Shown here: positions 1-12,489 of the stretch, in pieces
How positions within the stretch are numbered: the first letter of the stretch is position 1
Layout: every line of letters starts with the position of its first letter
Origin: Auanema rhodensis
Lineage: Eukaryota; Nematoda; Chromadorea; Rhabditida; Rhabditidae
Length of the DNA stretch: 64,000 bases
Direction: 5' to 3'
NCBI GenBank assembly: GCA_964057225.1
Contig: OZ059894.1
Span: forward strand, 5,394,001-5,458,000
Program-made: the position numbers and the translations under genes
The notes under the pieces: generated by a model
Told to the model about the DNA's origin: nothing
Seen by the model: only the letters and a program-made list of their open reading frames with translations
The model's database searches: none

Positions 1-181
1 TTGGTGGATGGTAACCATGACTTTGAAATTTACGTGAACTTTAATTTATGCTAATTAAGTGTACACGTGATGTGCACTTGGTATGTAACTCGCTTCACGT
101 GAAAGATGAAGAGATGCGGTTTTCAAAATAGATTCCCCATTTCCATATTAGTCTGAAAACAAATTTTTATTAATATTGGTG

Positions 182-194
182 CATGGTAACCATG
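182..194. other. 13-bp quasi-palindrome in the A monomer (example copy)
   Basis: The sequence catggtaaccatg has 6-bp inverted arms around one central base. It recurs in most A monomers. Subtypes with 'ggatgg' lose the outer pair, and subtypes with 'catggc' lose an inner pair. No bound protein can be named from the sequence. Confidence 0.8.
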
Positions 195-360
195 ACTTTG
201 AAATTTACGTGAACTTTAATTTATGCTAATTAAGTGTACACGTGATGTGCACTTGGTATGTAACTCGCTTCACGTGGAAGATGAAGAGATGCGGTTTTCA
301 AAATTAGATTCCCCATGTCCATATTAGTCTAAAAACAAATTTTTGTTGATATTGGTGGAT
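185..360 (+). repeat. Representative 176-bp monomer of array A
   Basis: This copy shows the landmarks of the monomer in order: 'ggtaaccatgac', 'tttgaaatttacgtgaac', 'atgctaattaag', 'gtgtacacgtgatgtgcac', 'ggtatgtaactcgcttcacg', 'gatgcggttttc', 'ccatgtccatattag' and 'tctaaaaacaaattttt'. Diagnostic positions that define subtypes elsewhere are the base after 'gactt' (t or c), 'ctaatt' or 'cttatt', 'cacgtg', 'cacatg' or 'catgtg', 'cgtgaaag', 'cgtcaaag' or 'cgtcaatg', 'ccatg' or 'tcatg', and 'ggatgg', 'gcatgg' or 'gcatggc'. It is given only as a reference unit. Confidence 0.9.
234..252. other. Overlapping dyads GTGTACAC, CACGTG and GTGCAC in the A monomer (example copy)
   Basis: Three perfect palindromes lie within 19 bp: GTGTACAC (234-241), CACGTG (239-244) and GTGCAC (247-252). 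CACGTG is the E-box/G-box core bound by bHLH and plant bZIP proteins, but nothing here shows it is used. In other copies the site reads CACATG (for example 1293-1298) or CATGTG (for example 1644-1649). Confidence 0.75.
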
Positions 361-444
361 GGTAACCATGACTTTGAAATTTACGTGAACTTTAATTTAT
401 GCTAATTAAGTGTACACGTGATGTGCACTTGGTATGTAACTCGC

Positions 445-454
445 TTCACGTGAA
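445..454. other. 10-bp perfect palindrome TTCACGTGAA in the A monomer (example copy)
   Basis: This is the second CACGTG site of the monomer, embedded in a longer perfect dyad. It is intact in copies reading 'cttcacgtgaaag' and broken in those reading 'cttcacgtcaaag' or 'cttcacgtggaag'. Confidence 0.75.
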
Positions 455-3400
455 AGATGAAGAGATGCGGTTTTCAAAATAGATTCCCCATTTCCATATT
501 AGTCTAAAAACAAATTTTTATTAATATTGGTGCATGGTAACCATGACTTTGAAATTTACGTGAACTTTAATTTATGCTAATTAAGTGTGCACGTGATGTG
601 CACTTGGTATGCAACTCGCTTCACGTGAAAGATGAAGAGATGCGGTTTTCAAAATTAGATTTCTCATGTCCATATTAGTCTAAAAACAAATTTTTGTTGA
701 TATTGGTGGATGGTAACCATGACTTTCAAATTTACGTGAACTTCAATTTATGCTAATTAAGTGTACACGTGATGTGCCCTTGGTATGTAACTCGCTTCAC
801 GTCAAAGATAAAGAGATGCGGTTTTCAAAATTAGATTCCCCATGTCCATATTAGTCTAAAAACAAATTTTTATTGATATTGGTGCATGGTAACCATGACT
901 TTGAAATTTACGTGAACTTTAATTTATGCTAATTAAGTGTACACGTGATGTGCACTTGGTATGTAACTCGCTTCACGTGAAAGATGAAGAGATGCGGTTT
1001 TCAAAATTAGATTCCTCATGTCCATATTAGTCTAAAAACAAATTTTTGTTGATATTGGTGCATGGTAACCATGACTTTGAAATTTACGTGAACTTTAATT
1101 TATGCTAATTAAGTGTACACGTGATGTGCCCTTGGTATGTAACTCGCTTCACGTGAAAGATAAAGAGATGCGGTTTTCAAAATAGATTCCCCATTTCCAT
1201 ATTAGTCTAAAAACAAATTTTTATTGATATTGGTGCATGGCAACCATGACTTTAAAATTTACGTGAACTTTCATTTATGCTAATTAAGTGTACACATGAT
1301 GTGCACTTGGTATGTAACTCGCTTCACGTGAAAGATAAAGAGATGCGGTTTTCAAAATAGATTCCCCATTTCCATATTAGTCTAAAAACAAATTTTTATT
1401 GATATTGGTGCATGGCAACCATGACTTTAAAATTTACGTGAACTTTAATTTATGCTAATTAAGTGTACACATGATGTGCACTTGGTATGTAACTCGCTTC
1501 ACGTCAATGATAAAGAGATGCGGTTTTCAAAATTAGATTCCTCATGTCCATATAAGTCTAGAAACGAATTTTTATTGATATTGATGCATGGTAACCATGA
1601 CTTCGAAATTTACGTGAACTTTAATTTATGCTTATTAAGTGTACATGTGATATGCACTTGGTATGTAACTCGCTTCACGTCAAAGATAAAGAGATGCGGT
1701 TTTCAAAATTAGATTCCCCATGTCCATATTAGTCTAAAAACAAATTTTTATTGATATTGGTGCATGGCAACCATGACTTTAAAATTTACGTGAACTTTAA
1801 TTTATGCTAATTAAGTGTACACATGATGTGCACTTGGTATGTAACTCGCTTCACGTCAATGATAAAGAGATGCGGTTTTCAAAATTAGATTCCTCATGTC
1901 CATATAAGTCTAAAAACGAATTTTTATTGATATTGATGCATGGTAACCATGACTTCGAAATTTACGTGAACTTTAATTTATGCTTATTAAGTGTACATGT
2001 GATGTGCACTTGGTATGTAACTCGCTTCACGTCAAAGATAAAGAGATGCGGTTTTCAAAATTAGATTCCCCATGTCCATATTAGTCTAAAAACAAATTTT
2101 TATTGATATTGGTGCATGGTAACCATGACTTTGAAATTTACGTGAACTTTAATTTATGCTAATTAAGTGTACACGTGATGTGCACTTGGTATGTAACTCG
2201 CTTCACGTGAAAGATGAAGAGATGCGGTTTTCAAAATTAGATTCCCCATGTCCATATTAGTCTAAAAACAAATTTTTGTTGATATTGGTCGATGGTAACC
2301 ATGACTTTGAAATTTACGTGAACTTTAATTTATGCTAATTAAGTGTACACGTGATGTGCACTTGGTATGTAACTAGCTTCACGTGAAAGATGAAGAGATG
2401 CGGTTTTCAAAATTAGATTCCCCATGTCCATATTAGTCTAAAAACAAATTTTTGTTGATATTGGTGGATGGTAACCATGACTTTCAAATTTACGTGAACT
2501 TCAATTTATGCTAATTAAGTGTACACGTGATGTGCCCTTGGTATGTAACTCGCTTCACGCCAAAGATAAAGAGATGCGGTTTTCAAAATTAGATTCCCCA
2601 TGTCCATATTAGTCTAAAAACAAATTTTTGTTGATATTGGTCGATGGTAACCATGACTTTGAAATTTACGTGAACTTTAATTTATGCTAATTAAGTGTGC
2701 ACGTGATGTGCACTTGGTATGCAACTCGCTTCACGTGAAAGATGAAGAGATGCGGTTTTCAAAATTAGATTTCTCATGTCGATATTAGTCTAAAAACAAA
2801 TTTTTGTTGATATTGGTGGATGGTAACCATGACTTCGAAATTTACGTGAACTTTAATTTATGCTTATTAAGTGTACATGTGATGTGCACTTGGTATGTAA
2901 CTCGCTTCACGTCAAAGATAAAGAGATGCGGTTTTCAAAATTAGATTCCCCATGTCCATATTAGTCTAAAAACAAATTTTTATTGATATTGGTGCATGGT
3001 AACCATGACTTTGAAATTTACGTGAACTTTAATTTATGCTAATTAAGTGTACACTTGATGTGCACTTGGTATGTAACTCGCTTCACGTGAAAGATGAAGA
3101 GATGCGGTTTTCAAAATTAGATTCCCCATGTCCATATTAGTCTAAAAACAAATTTTTGTTGATATTGGTGGATGGTAACCATGACTTTGAAATTTACGTG
3201 AACTTTAATTTATGCTAATTAAGTGTACACGTGATGTGCACTTGGTATGTAACTCGCTTCACGTGAAAGATGAAGAGATGCGGTTTTCAAAATAGATTCC
3301 CCATTTCCATATTAGTCTAAAAACAAATTTTTATTGATATTGGTGCATGGTAACCATGACTTTGAAATTTACGTGAACTTTAATTTATGCTAATTAAGTG

Positions 3401-4579
3401 TACACGTGATGTGCACTTGGTATGTACCTAGCTTCACGTGAAAGATGAAGAGATGCGGTTTTCAAAATTAGATTTCTCATGTCCATATTAGTCTAAAAAC
3501 AAATTTTTATTGATATTGGTGCATGGTAACCATGACTTTGAATTTTACGTGAACTTTAATTTATGCTAATTAAGTGTACACGTGATGTGCACTTGGTATG
3601 TATCTCGCTTCACGTGAAAGATAAAGAGATGCGGTTTTCAAAATTAGATTCCTCATGTCCATATTAGTCTAAAAACGAATTTTTATTGATATTGATGCAT
3701 GGTAACCATGACTTCGAAATTTACGTGAACTTTAATTTATGCTTATTAAGTGTACATGTGATGTGCACTTGGTATGTAACTCGCTTCACGTGAAAGATAA
3801 AGGGATGCGGTTTTCAAAATTAGATTCCCCATGTCCATAATAGTCTAAACACAAATTTTTATTGATATTGGTGCATGGTAACCATGACTTTAAATTTTAC
3901 GTGAACTTTAATTTATGCTAATTAAGTGTACACATGATGTGCACATGGTATGTAACTCGCTTCACGTGAAAGATAAAGAGATGCGGTTTTCAAAATAGAT
4001 TCCCCATTTCCATATTAGTCTAAAAACAAATTTTTATTGATATTGGTGCATGGCAACCATGACTTTAAAATTTACCTGAACTTTAATTTATGCTAATTAA
4101 GTGTACACATGATGTGCGCTTGGTACGTAACTCGCTTCACGTGAAAGATAAAGGGATGCGGTTTTCAAAATTAGATTCCCCATGTCCATATTAGTCTAAA
4201 AACAAATTTTTATTAATATGGGTGCATGGTAACCATGACTTTGAAATTTACGTGAACTTTAATTTATGCTAATTAAGTGTACACATGATGTGCGCTTGGT
4301 ACGTAACTCGCTTCACGTGAAAGATAAAGAGATGCGGTTTTCAAAATTAGATTCCCCATGTCCATATTAGTCTAAAAACAAATTTGTATTGATATTGGTG
4401 CATGGTAACCATGACTTTGAAATTTACGTGAACTTTAATTTATGCTAATTAAGTGTACACGTGATGTGCACTTGGTATGTAACTCGCTTCACGTGGAAGA
4501 TGAAGAGATGCGGTTTTCAAAATTAGATTCCTCATGTCCATATTAGTCTAAAAACAAATTTTTGTTGATATTGGTGGAT

Positions 4580-5457
4580 GGTAACCATGACTTTGAAATT
4601 TACGTGAACTTTAATTTATGCTAATTAAGTGTACACGTGATGTGCACTTGGTATGTAACTAGCTTCACGTGAAAGATGAAGAGTTGCGGTTTTCAAAATT
4701 AGATTCCCCATGTCCATATTAGTCTAAAAACAAATTTTTGTTGATATTGGTGGATGGTAACCATGACTTTCAAATTTACGTGAACTTCAATTTATGCTAA
4801 TTAAGTGTACACGTGATGTGCCCTTGGTATGTAACTCGCTTCACGTGAAAGATAAAGAGATGCGGTTTTCAAAATAGATTCCCCATTTCCATATTAGTCT
4901 AAAAACAAATTTTTATTGATATTGGTGCATGGCAACCATGACTTTAAAATTTACGTGAACTTTCATTTATGCTAATTAAGTGTACACATGATGTGCACTT
5001 GGTATGTAACTCGCTTCAAGTGAAAGATAAAGAGATGCGGTTTTCAAAATAGATTCCCCATTTCCATATTAGTCTAAAAACAAATTTTTATTGATATTGG
5101 TGCATGGCAACCATGACTTTAAAATTTACGTGAACTTTAATTTATGCTAATTAAGTGTACACATGATGTGCACTTGGTATGTAACTCGCTTCACGTCAAT
5201 GATAAAGAGATGCGGTTTTCAAAATTAGATTCCTCATGTCCATATAAGTCTAAAAACGAATTTTTATTGATATTGATGCATGGTAACCATGACTTCGAAA
5301 TTTACGTGAACTTTAATTTATGCTTATTAAGTGTACATGTGATGTGCACTTGGTATGTAACTCGCTTCACGTCAAAGATAAAGAGATGCGGTTTTCAAAA
5401 TAAGATTCCCCATGTCCATATTAGTCTAAAAACAAATTTTTATTGATATTGGTGCAT
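4580..5457 (+). repeat. Five-monomer higher-order block of array A (878 bp), first clear copy
   Basis: Five successive monomers begin at 4580, 4756, 4931, 5106 and 5282. They carry a recognisable series of variants: 'taactagc'; then 'gactttcaaa' with 'tgtgccc'; then 'ggcaacc' with 'tttcattt'; then 'actttaaaa' with 'cgtcaatg'; then 'acttcgaaa' with 'gcttatt'. The same series appears at 8097, 8975 and near 15309, and in part near 10555 and 13197, so it is a higher-order unit that has been copied around the array. Confidence 0.8.
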
Positions 5458-6689
5458 GGTAACCATGACTTTGAAATTTACGTGAACTTTAATTTATGCT
5501 AATTAAGTGTACACGTGATGTGCACTTGGTATGTAACTCCCTTCACGTGAAAGATGAAGAGATGCGGTTTTCAAAATTAGATTCCCCATGTCCATATTAG
5601 TCTAAAAACAAATTTTTGTTGATATTGGTGGATGGTAACCATGACTTTGAAATTTACGTGAACTTTAATTTATGCTAATTAAGTGTACACGTGATGTGCA
5701 CTTGGTATGTAACTAGCTTCACGTGAAAGATGAAGAGATGCGGTTTTCAAAATTAGATTCCCCATGTCCATATTAGTCTAAAAACAAATTTTTGTTGATA
5801 TTGGTGGATGGTAACCATGACTTTCAAATTTACGTGAACTTTAATTTATGCTAATTAAGTGTACACATGATGTGCACTTGGTATGTAACTCGCTTCACGT
5901 CAATGATAAAGAGATGCGGTTTTCAAAATTAGATTCCTCATGTCCATATAAGTCTAAAAACGAATTTTTATTGATATTGATGCATGGTAACCATGACTTC
6001 GAAATTTACGTGAACTTTAATTTATGCTTATTAAGTGTACATGTGATGTGCACTTGGTATGTAACTCGCTTCACGTCAAAGATAAAGAGATGCGGTTTTC
6101 AAAATAAGATTCCCCATGTCCATATTAGTCTAAAAACAAATTTTTATTGATATTGGTGCATGGTAACCATGACTTTGAAATTTACGTGAACTTTAATTTA
6201 TGCTAATTAAGTGTACACGTGATGTGCACTTGGTATGTAACTCCCTTCACGTGAAAGATGAAGAGATGCGGTTTTCAAAATTAGATTCCCCATGTCCATA
6301 TTAGTCTAAAAACAAATTTTTGTTGATATTGGTGGATGGTAACCATGACTTTGAAATTTACGTGAACTTTAATTTATGCTAATTAAGTGTACACGTGATG
6401 TGCACTTGGTATGTAACTAGCTTCACGTGAAAGATGAAGAGATGCGGTTTTCAAAATTAGATTCCCCATGTCCATATTAGTCTAAAAACAAATTTTTGTT
6501 GATATTGGTGGATGGTAACCATGACTTTCAAATTTACGTGAACTTTAATTTATGCTAATTAAGTGTACACATGATGTGCACTTGGTATGTAACTCGCTTC
6601 ACGTGAAAGATAAAGAGATGCGGTTTTCAAAATAGATTCCCCATTTCCATATTAGTCTAAAAACAAATTTTTATTGATATTGGTGCATG
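5282..6689 (+). repeat. Tandem pair of four-monomer blocks in array A (2 x 704 bp)
   Basis: Monomers at 5282, 5458, 5634 and 5810 are repeated at 5986, 6162, 6338 and 6514, with the same variants in the same order ('acttcgaaa' with 'aaaataagatt', 'taactccc', 'taactagc', 'gactttcaaa'). The last monomer of the second copy differs in its 3' half ('cgtgaaagataaag' in place of 'cgtcaatgataaag'), so the right edge falls inside that monomer. Confidence 0.8.
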
Positions 6690-8096
6690 GCAACCATGAC
6701 TTTAAAATTTACGTGAACTTTAATTTATGCTAATTAAGTGTACACATGATGTGCACTTGGTATGTAACTCGCTTCACGTCAATGATAAAGAGATGCGGTT
6801 TTCAAAATTAGATTCCTCATGTCCATATAAGTCTAAAAACGAATTTTTATTGATATTGATGCATGGTAACCATGACTTCGAAATTTACGTGAACTTTAAT
6901 TTATGCTTATTAAGTGTACATGTGATGTGCACTTGGTATGTAACTCGCTTCACGTCAAAGATAAAGAGATGCGGTTTTCAAAATTAGATTCCCCATGTCT
7001 ATATTAGTCTAAAAACAAATTTTTATTGATATTGGTGCATGGTAACCATGACTTTGAAATTTACGTGAACTTTAATTTATGCTAATTAAGTGTACACGTG
7101 ATGTGCACTTGGTATGTAACTCGCTTCACGTGAAAGATGAAGAGATGAGGTTTTCAAAATTAGATTCCCCATGTCGATATTAGTCTAAAAACAAATTTTT
7201 GTTGATATTGGTGGATGGTAACCATGACTTTGAAATTTACGTGAACTTTAATTTATGCTAATTAAGTGTACACGTGATGTGCACTTGGTATGTAACTCGC
7301 TTCACGTGGAAGATGAAGAGATGCGGTTTTCAAAATTAGATTCCTCATGTCCATATTAGTCTAAAAACAAATTTTTGTTGATATTGGTGGATGGTAACCA
7401 TGACTTTGAAATTTACGTGAACTTTAATTTATGCTAATTAAGTGTACACGTGATGTGCACTTGGTATGTAACTAGCTTCACGTGAAAGATGAAGAGATGC
7501 GGTTTTCAAAATTAGATTCCCCATGTCCATATTAGTCTAAAAACAAATTTTTGTTGATATTGGTGGATGGTAACCATGACTTTCAAATTTACGTGAACTT
7601 CAATTTATGCTAATTAAGTGTACACGTGATGTGCCCTTGGTATGTAACTCGCTTCACGTGAAAGATAAAGAGATGCGGTTTTCAAAATTAGATTCCCCAT
7701 GTCCATATTAGTCTAAAAACAAATTTGTATTGATATTGGTGGATGGTAACCATGACTTTGAAATTTACGTGAACTTTAATTTATGCTAATTAAGTGTACA
7801 CATGATGTGCGCTTGGTACGTAACTCGCTTCACGTGAAAGATAAAGAGATGCGGTTTTCAAAATTAGATTCCCCATGTCCATATTAGTCTAAAAACAAAT
7901 TTGTATTGATATTGGTGCATGGTAACCATGACTTTGAAATTTACGTGAACTTTAATTTATGCTAATTAAGTGTACACGTGATGTGCACTTGGTATGTAAC
8001 TCGCTTCACGTGGAAGATGAAGAGATGCGGTTTTCAAAATTAGATTCCTCATGTCCATATTAGTCTAAAAACAAATTTTTGTTGATATTGGTGGAT

Positions 8097-9852
8097 GGTA
8101 ACCATGACTTTGAAATTTACGTGAACTTTAATTTATGCTAATTAAGTGTACACGTGATGTGCACTTGGTATGTAACTAGCTTCACGTGAAAGATGAAGAG
8201 ATGCGGTTTTCAAAATTAGATTCCCCATGTCCATATTAGTCTAAAAACAAATTTTTGTTGATATTGGTGGATGGTAACCATGACTTTCAAATTTACGTGA
8301 ACTTCAATTTATGCTAATTAAGTGTACACGTGATGTGCCCTTGGTATGTAACTCGCTTCACGTGAAAGATAAAGAGATGCGGTTTTCAAAATAGATTCCC
8401 CATTTCCATATTAGTCTAAAAACAAATTTTTATTGATATTGGTGCATGGCAACCATGACTTTAAAATTTACGTGAACTTTCATTTATGCTAATTAAGTGT
8501 ACACATGATGTGCACTTGGTATGTAACTCGCTTCACGTGAAAGATAAAGAGATGCGGTTTTCAAAATAGATTCCCCATTTCCATATTAGTCTAAAAACAA
8601 ATTTTTATTGATATTGGTGCATGGCAACCATGACTTTAAAATTTACGTGAACTTTAATTTATGCTAATTAAGTGTACACATGATGTGCACTTGGTATGTA
8701 ACTCGCTTCACGTCAATGATAAAGAGATGCGGTTTTCAAAATTAGATTCCTCATGTCCATATAAGTCTAAAAACGAATTTTTATTGATATTGATGCATGG
8801 TAACCATGACTTCGAAATTTACGTGAACTTTAATTTATGCTTATTAAGTGTACATGTGATGTGCACTTGGTATGTAACTCGCTTCACGTCAAAGATAAAG
8901 AGATGCAGTTTTCAAAATTAGATTCCCCATGTCCATATAAGTCTAAAAACAAATTTTTGTTGATATTGGTGGATGGTAACCATGACTTTGAAATTTACGT
9001 GAACTTTAATTTATGCTAATTAAGTGTACACGTGATGTGCACTTGGTATGTAACTAGCTTCACGTGAAAGATGAAGAGATGCGGTTTTCAAAATTAGATT
9101 CCCCATGTCCATATTAGTCTAAAAACAAATTTTTGTTGATATTGGTGGATGGTAACCATGACTTTCAAATTTACGTGAACTTCAATTTATGCTAATTAAG
9201 TGTACACGTGATGTGCCCTTGGTATGTAACTCGCTTCACGTGAAAGATAAAGAGATGCGGTTTTCAAAATAGATTCCCCATTTCCATATTAGTCTAAAAA
9301 CAAATTTTTATTGATATTGGTGCATGGCAACCATGACTTTAAAATTTACGTGAACTTTCATTTATGCTAATTAAGTGTACACATGATGTGCACTTGGTAT
9401 GTAACTCGCTTCACGTGAAAGATAAAGAGATGCGGTTTTCAAAATAGATTCCCCATTTCCATATTAGTCTAAAAACAAATTTTTATTGATATTGGTGCAT
9501 GGCAACCATGACTTTAAAATTTACGTGAACTTTAATTTATGCTAATTAAGTGTACACATGATGTGCACTTGGTATGTAACTCGCTTCACGTCAATGATAA
9601 AGAGATGCGGTTTTCAAAATTAGATTCCTCATGTCCATATAAGTCTAAAAACGAATTTTTATTGATATTGATGCATGGTAACCATGACTTCGAAATTTAC
9701 GTGAACTTTAATTTATGCTTATTAAGTGTACATGTGATGTGCACTTGGTATGTAACTCGCTTCACGTCAAAGATAAAGAGATGCAGTTTTCAAAATTAGA
9801 TTCCCCATGTCCATATTAGTCTAAAAACAAATTTTTATTGATATTGGTGCAT
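8097..9852 (+). repeat. Tandem duplication of the five-monomer block (2 x 878 bp) in array A
   Basis: Starts at 8097, 8273, 8448, 8623 and 8799 are matched by 8975, 9151, 9326, 9501 and 9677, an offset of 878 bp. The 176/175 length pattern is the same in both copies. Both carry the rare 'gatgcagttttc' variant at the end, which supports a recent local duplication rather than independent convergence. Confidence 0.82.
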
Positions 9853-11081
9853 GGTAACCATGACTTTAAAATTTACGTGAACTTTAATTTATGCTAATTA
9901 AGTGTACACATGATGTGCACTTGGTATGTAACTCGCTTCACGTGAAAGATAAAGAGATGCGGTTTTCAAAATAGATTCCCCATTTCCATATTAGTCTAAA
10001 AACAAATTTTTATTGATATTGGTGCATGGCAACCATGACTTTAAAATTTACGTGAACTTTAATTTATGCTAATTAAGTGTACACATGATGTGCACTTGGT
10101 ATGTAACTCGCTTCACGTGAAAGATAAAGAGATGCGGTTTTCAAAATTAGATTCCCCATGTCCATATTAGTCTAAAAACAAATTTTTATTAATATGGGTG
10201 CATGGTAACCATGACTTTGAAATTTACGTGAACTTTAATTTATGCTACTTAAGTGTACACATGATGTGCGCTTGGTACGTAACTCGCTTCACGTGAAAGA
10301 TGAAGAGATGCGGTTTTCAAAATTAGATTCCCCATGTCCATATTAGTCTAAAAACAAATTTGTATTGATATTGGTGCATGGTAACCATGACTTTGAAATT
10401 TACGTGAACTTTAATTTATGCTAATTAAGTGTACACGTGATGTGCACTTGGTATGTAACTCGCTTCACGTGGAAGATGAAGAGATGCGGTTTTCAAAATT
10501 AGATTCCTCATGTCCATATTAGTCTAAAAACAAATTTTTGTTGTTATTGGTGGATGGTAACCATGACATTGAAATTTACGTGAACTTTAATTTATGCTAA
10601 TTAAGTGTACACGTGATGTGCACTTGGTATGTAACTAGCTTCACGTGAAAGATGAAGAGATGCGGTTTTCAAAATTAGATTCCCCATGTCCATATTAGTC
10701 TAAAAACAAATTTTTGTTGATATTGGTGGATGGTAACCATGACTTTCAAATTTACGTGAACTTCAATTTATGCTAATTAAGTGTACACGTGATGTGCCCT
10801 TGGTATGTAACTCGCTTCACGTGAAAGATAAAGAGATGCGGTTTTCAAAATAGATTCCCCATTTCCATATTAGTCTAAAAACAAATTTTTATTGATATTG
10901 GTGCATGGCAACCATGACTTTAAAATTTACGTGAACTTTCATTTATGCTAATTAAGTGTACACATGATGTGCACTTGGTATGTAACTCGCTTCAAGTGAA
11001 AGATAAAGAGATGCGGTTTTCAAAATAGATTCCCCATTTCCATATTAGTCTAAAAACAAATTTTTATTGATATTGGTGCAT

Positions 11082-12489
11082 GGCAACCATGACTTCGAAA
11101 TTTACGTGAACTTTAATTTATGCTTATTAAGTGTACATGTGATGTGCACTTGGTATGTAACTCGCTTCACGTCAAAGATAAAGAGATGCGGTTTTCAAAA
11201 TTAGATTCCTCATGTCCATATAAGTCTAAAAACGAATTTTTATTGATATTGATGCATGGTAACCATGACTTCGAAATTTACGTGAACTTTAATTTATGCT
11301 TATTAAGTGTACATGTGATGTGCACTTGGTATGTAACTCGCTTCACGTCAAAGATAAAGAGATGCGGTTTTCAAAATAAGATTCCCCATGTCCATATTAG
11401 TCTAAAAACAAATTTTTATTGATATTGGTGCATGGTAACCATGACTTTGAAATTTACGTGAACTTTAATTTATGCTAATTAAGTGTACACGTGATGTGCA
11501 CTTGGTATGTAACTCCCTTCACGTGAAAGATGAAGAGATGCGGTTTTCAAAATTAGATTCCCCATGTCCATATTAGTCTAAAAACAAATTTTTATTGATA
11601 TTGGTGCATGGTAACCATGACTTTGAAATTTACGTGAACTTTAATTTATGCTAATTAAGTGTACACGTGATGTGCACTTGGTATGTAACTCGCTTCACGT
11701 CAAAGATAAAGAGATGCGGTTTTCAAAATAAGATTCCCCATGTCCATATTAGTCTAAAAACAAATTTTTATTGATATTGGTGCATGGTAACCATGACTTT
11801 GAAATTTACGTGAACTTTAATTTATGCTTATTAAGTGTACATGTGATGTGCACTTGGTATGTAACTCGCTTCACGTCAAAGATAAAGAGATGCGGTTTTC
11901 AAAAGTAGATTCCTCATGTCCATATAAGTCTAAAAACGAATTTTTATTGATATTGATGCATGGTAACCATGACTTCGAAATTTACGTGAACTTTAATTTA
12001 TGCTTATTAAGTGTACATGTGATGTGCACTTGGTATGTAACTCGCTTCACGTCAAAGATAAAGAGATGCGGTTTTCAAAATAAGATTCCCCATGTCCATA
12101 TTAGTCTAAAAACAAATTTTTATTGATATTGGTGCATGGTAACCATGACTTTGAAATTTACGTGAACTTTAATTTATGCTAATTAAGTGTACACGTGATG
12201 TGCACTTGGTATGTAACTCCCTTCACGTGAAAGATGAAGAGATGCGGTTTTCAAAATTAGATTCCCCATGTCTATATTAGTCTAAAAACAAATTTTTGTT
12301 GATATTGGTGGATGGTAACCATGACTTTGAAATTTACGTGAACTTTAATTTATGCTAATTAAGTGTACACGTGATGTGCACTTGGTATGTAACTCGCTTC
12401 ACGTGAAAGATGAAGAGATGCGGTTTTCAAAATTAGATTCCCCATGTCGATATTAGTCTAAAAACAAATTTTTGTTGATATTGGTGGAT
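11082..12489 (+). repeat. Second pair of 704-bp four-monomer blocks in array A
   Basis: Units starting near 11082 and 11786 share most of their diagnostic variants with a 704-bp offset, including 'aaaataagatt' and 'taactccc'. They resemble the block at 5282-6689 but are less exact: for example, the first monomers differ at 'cttcgaaa' versus 'ctttgaaa', and the second copy has a unique 'aaaagtagatt'. The boundaries are approximate. Confidence 0.6.
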
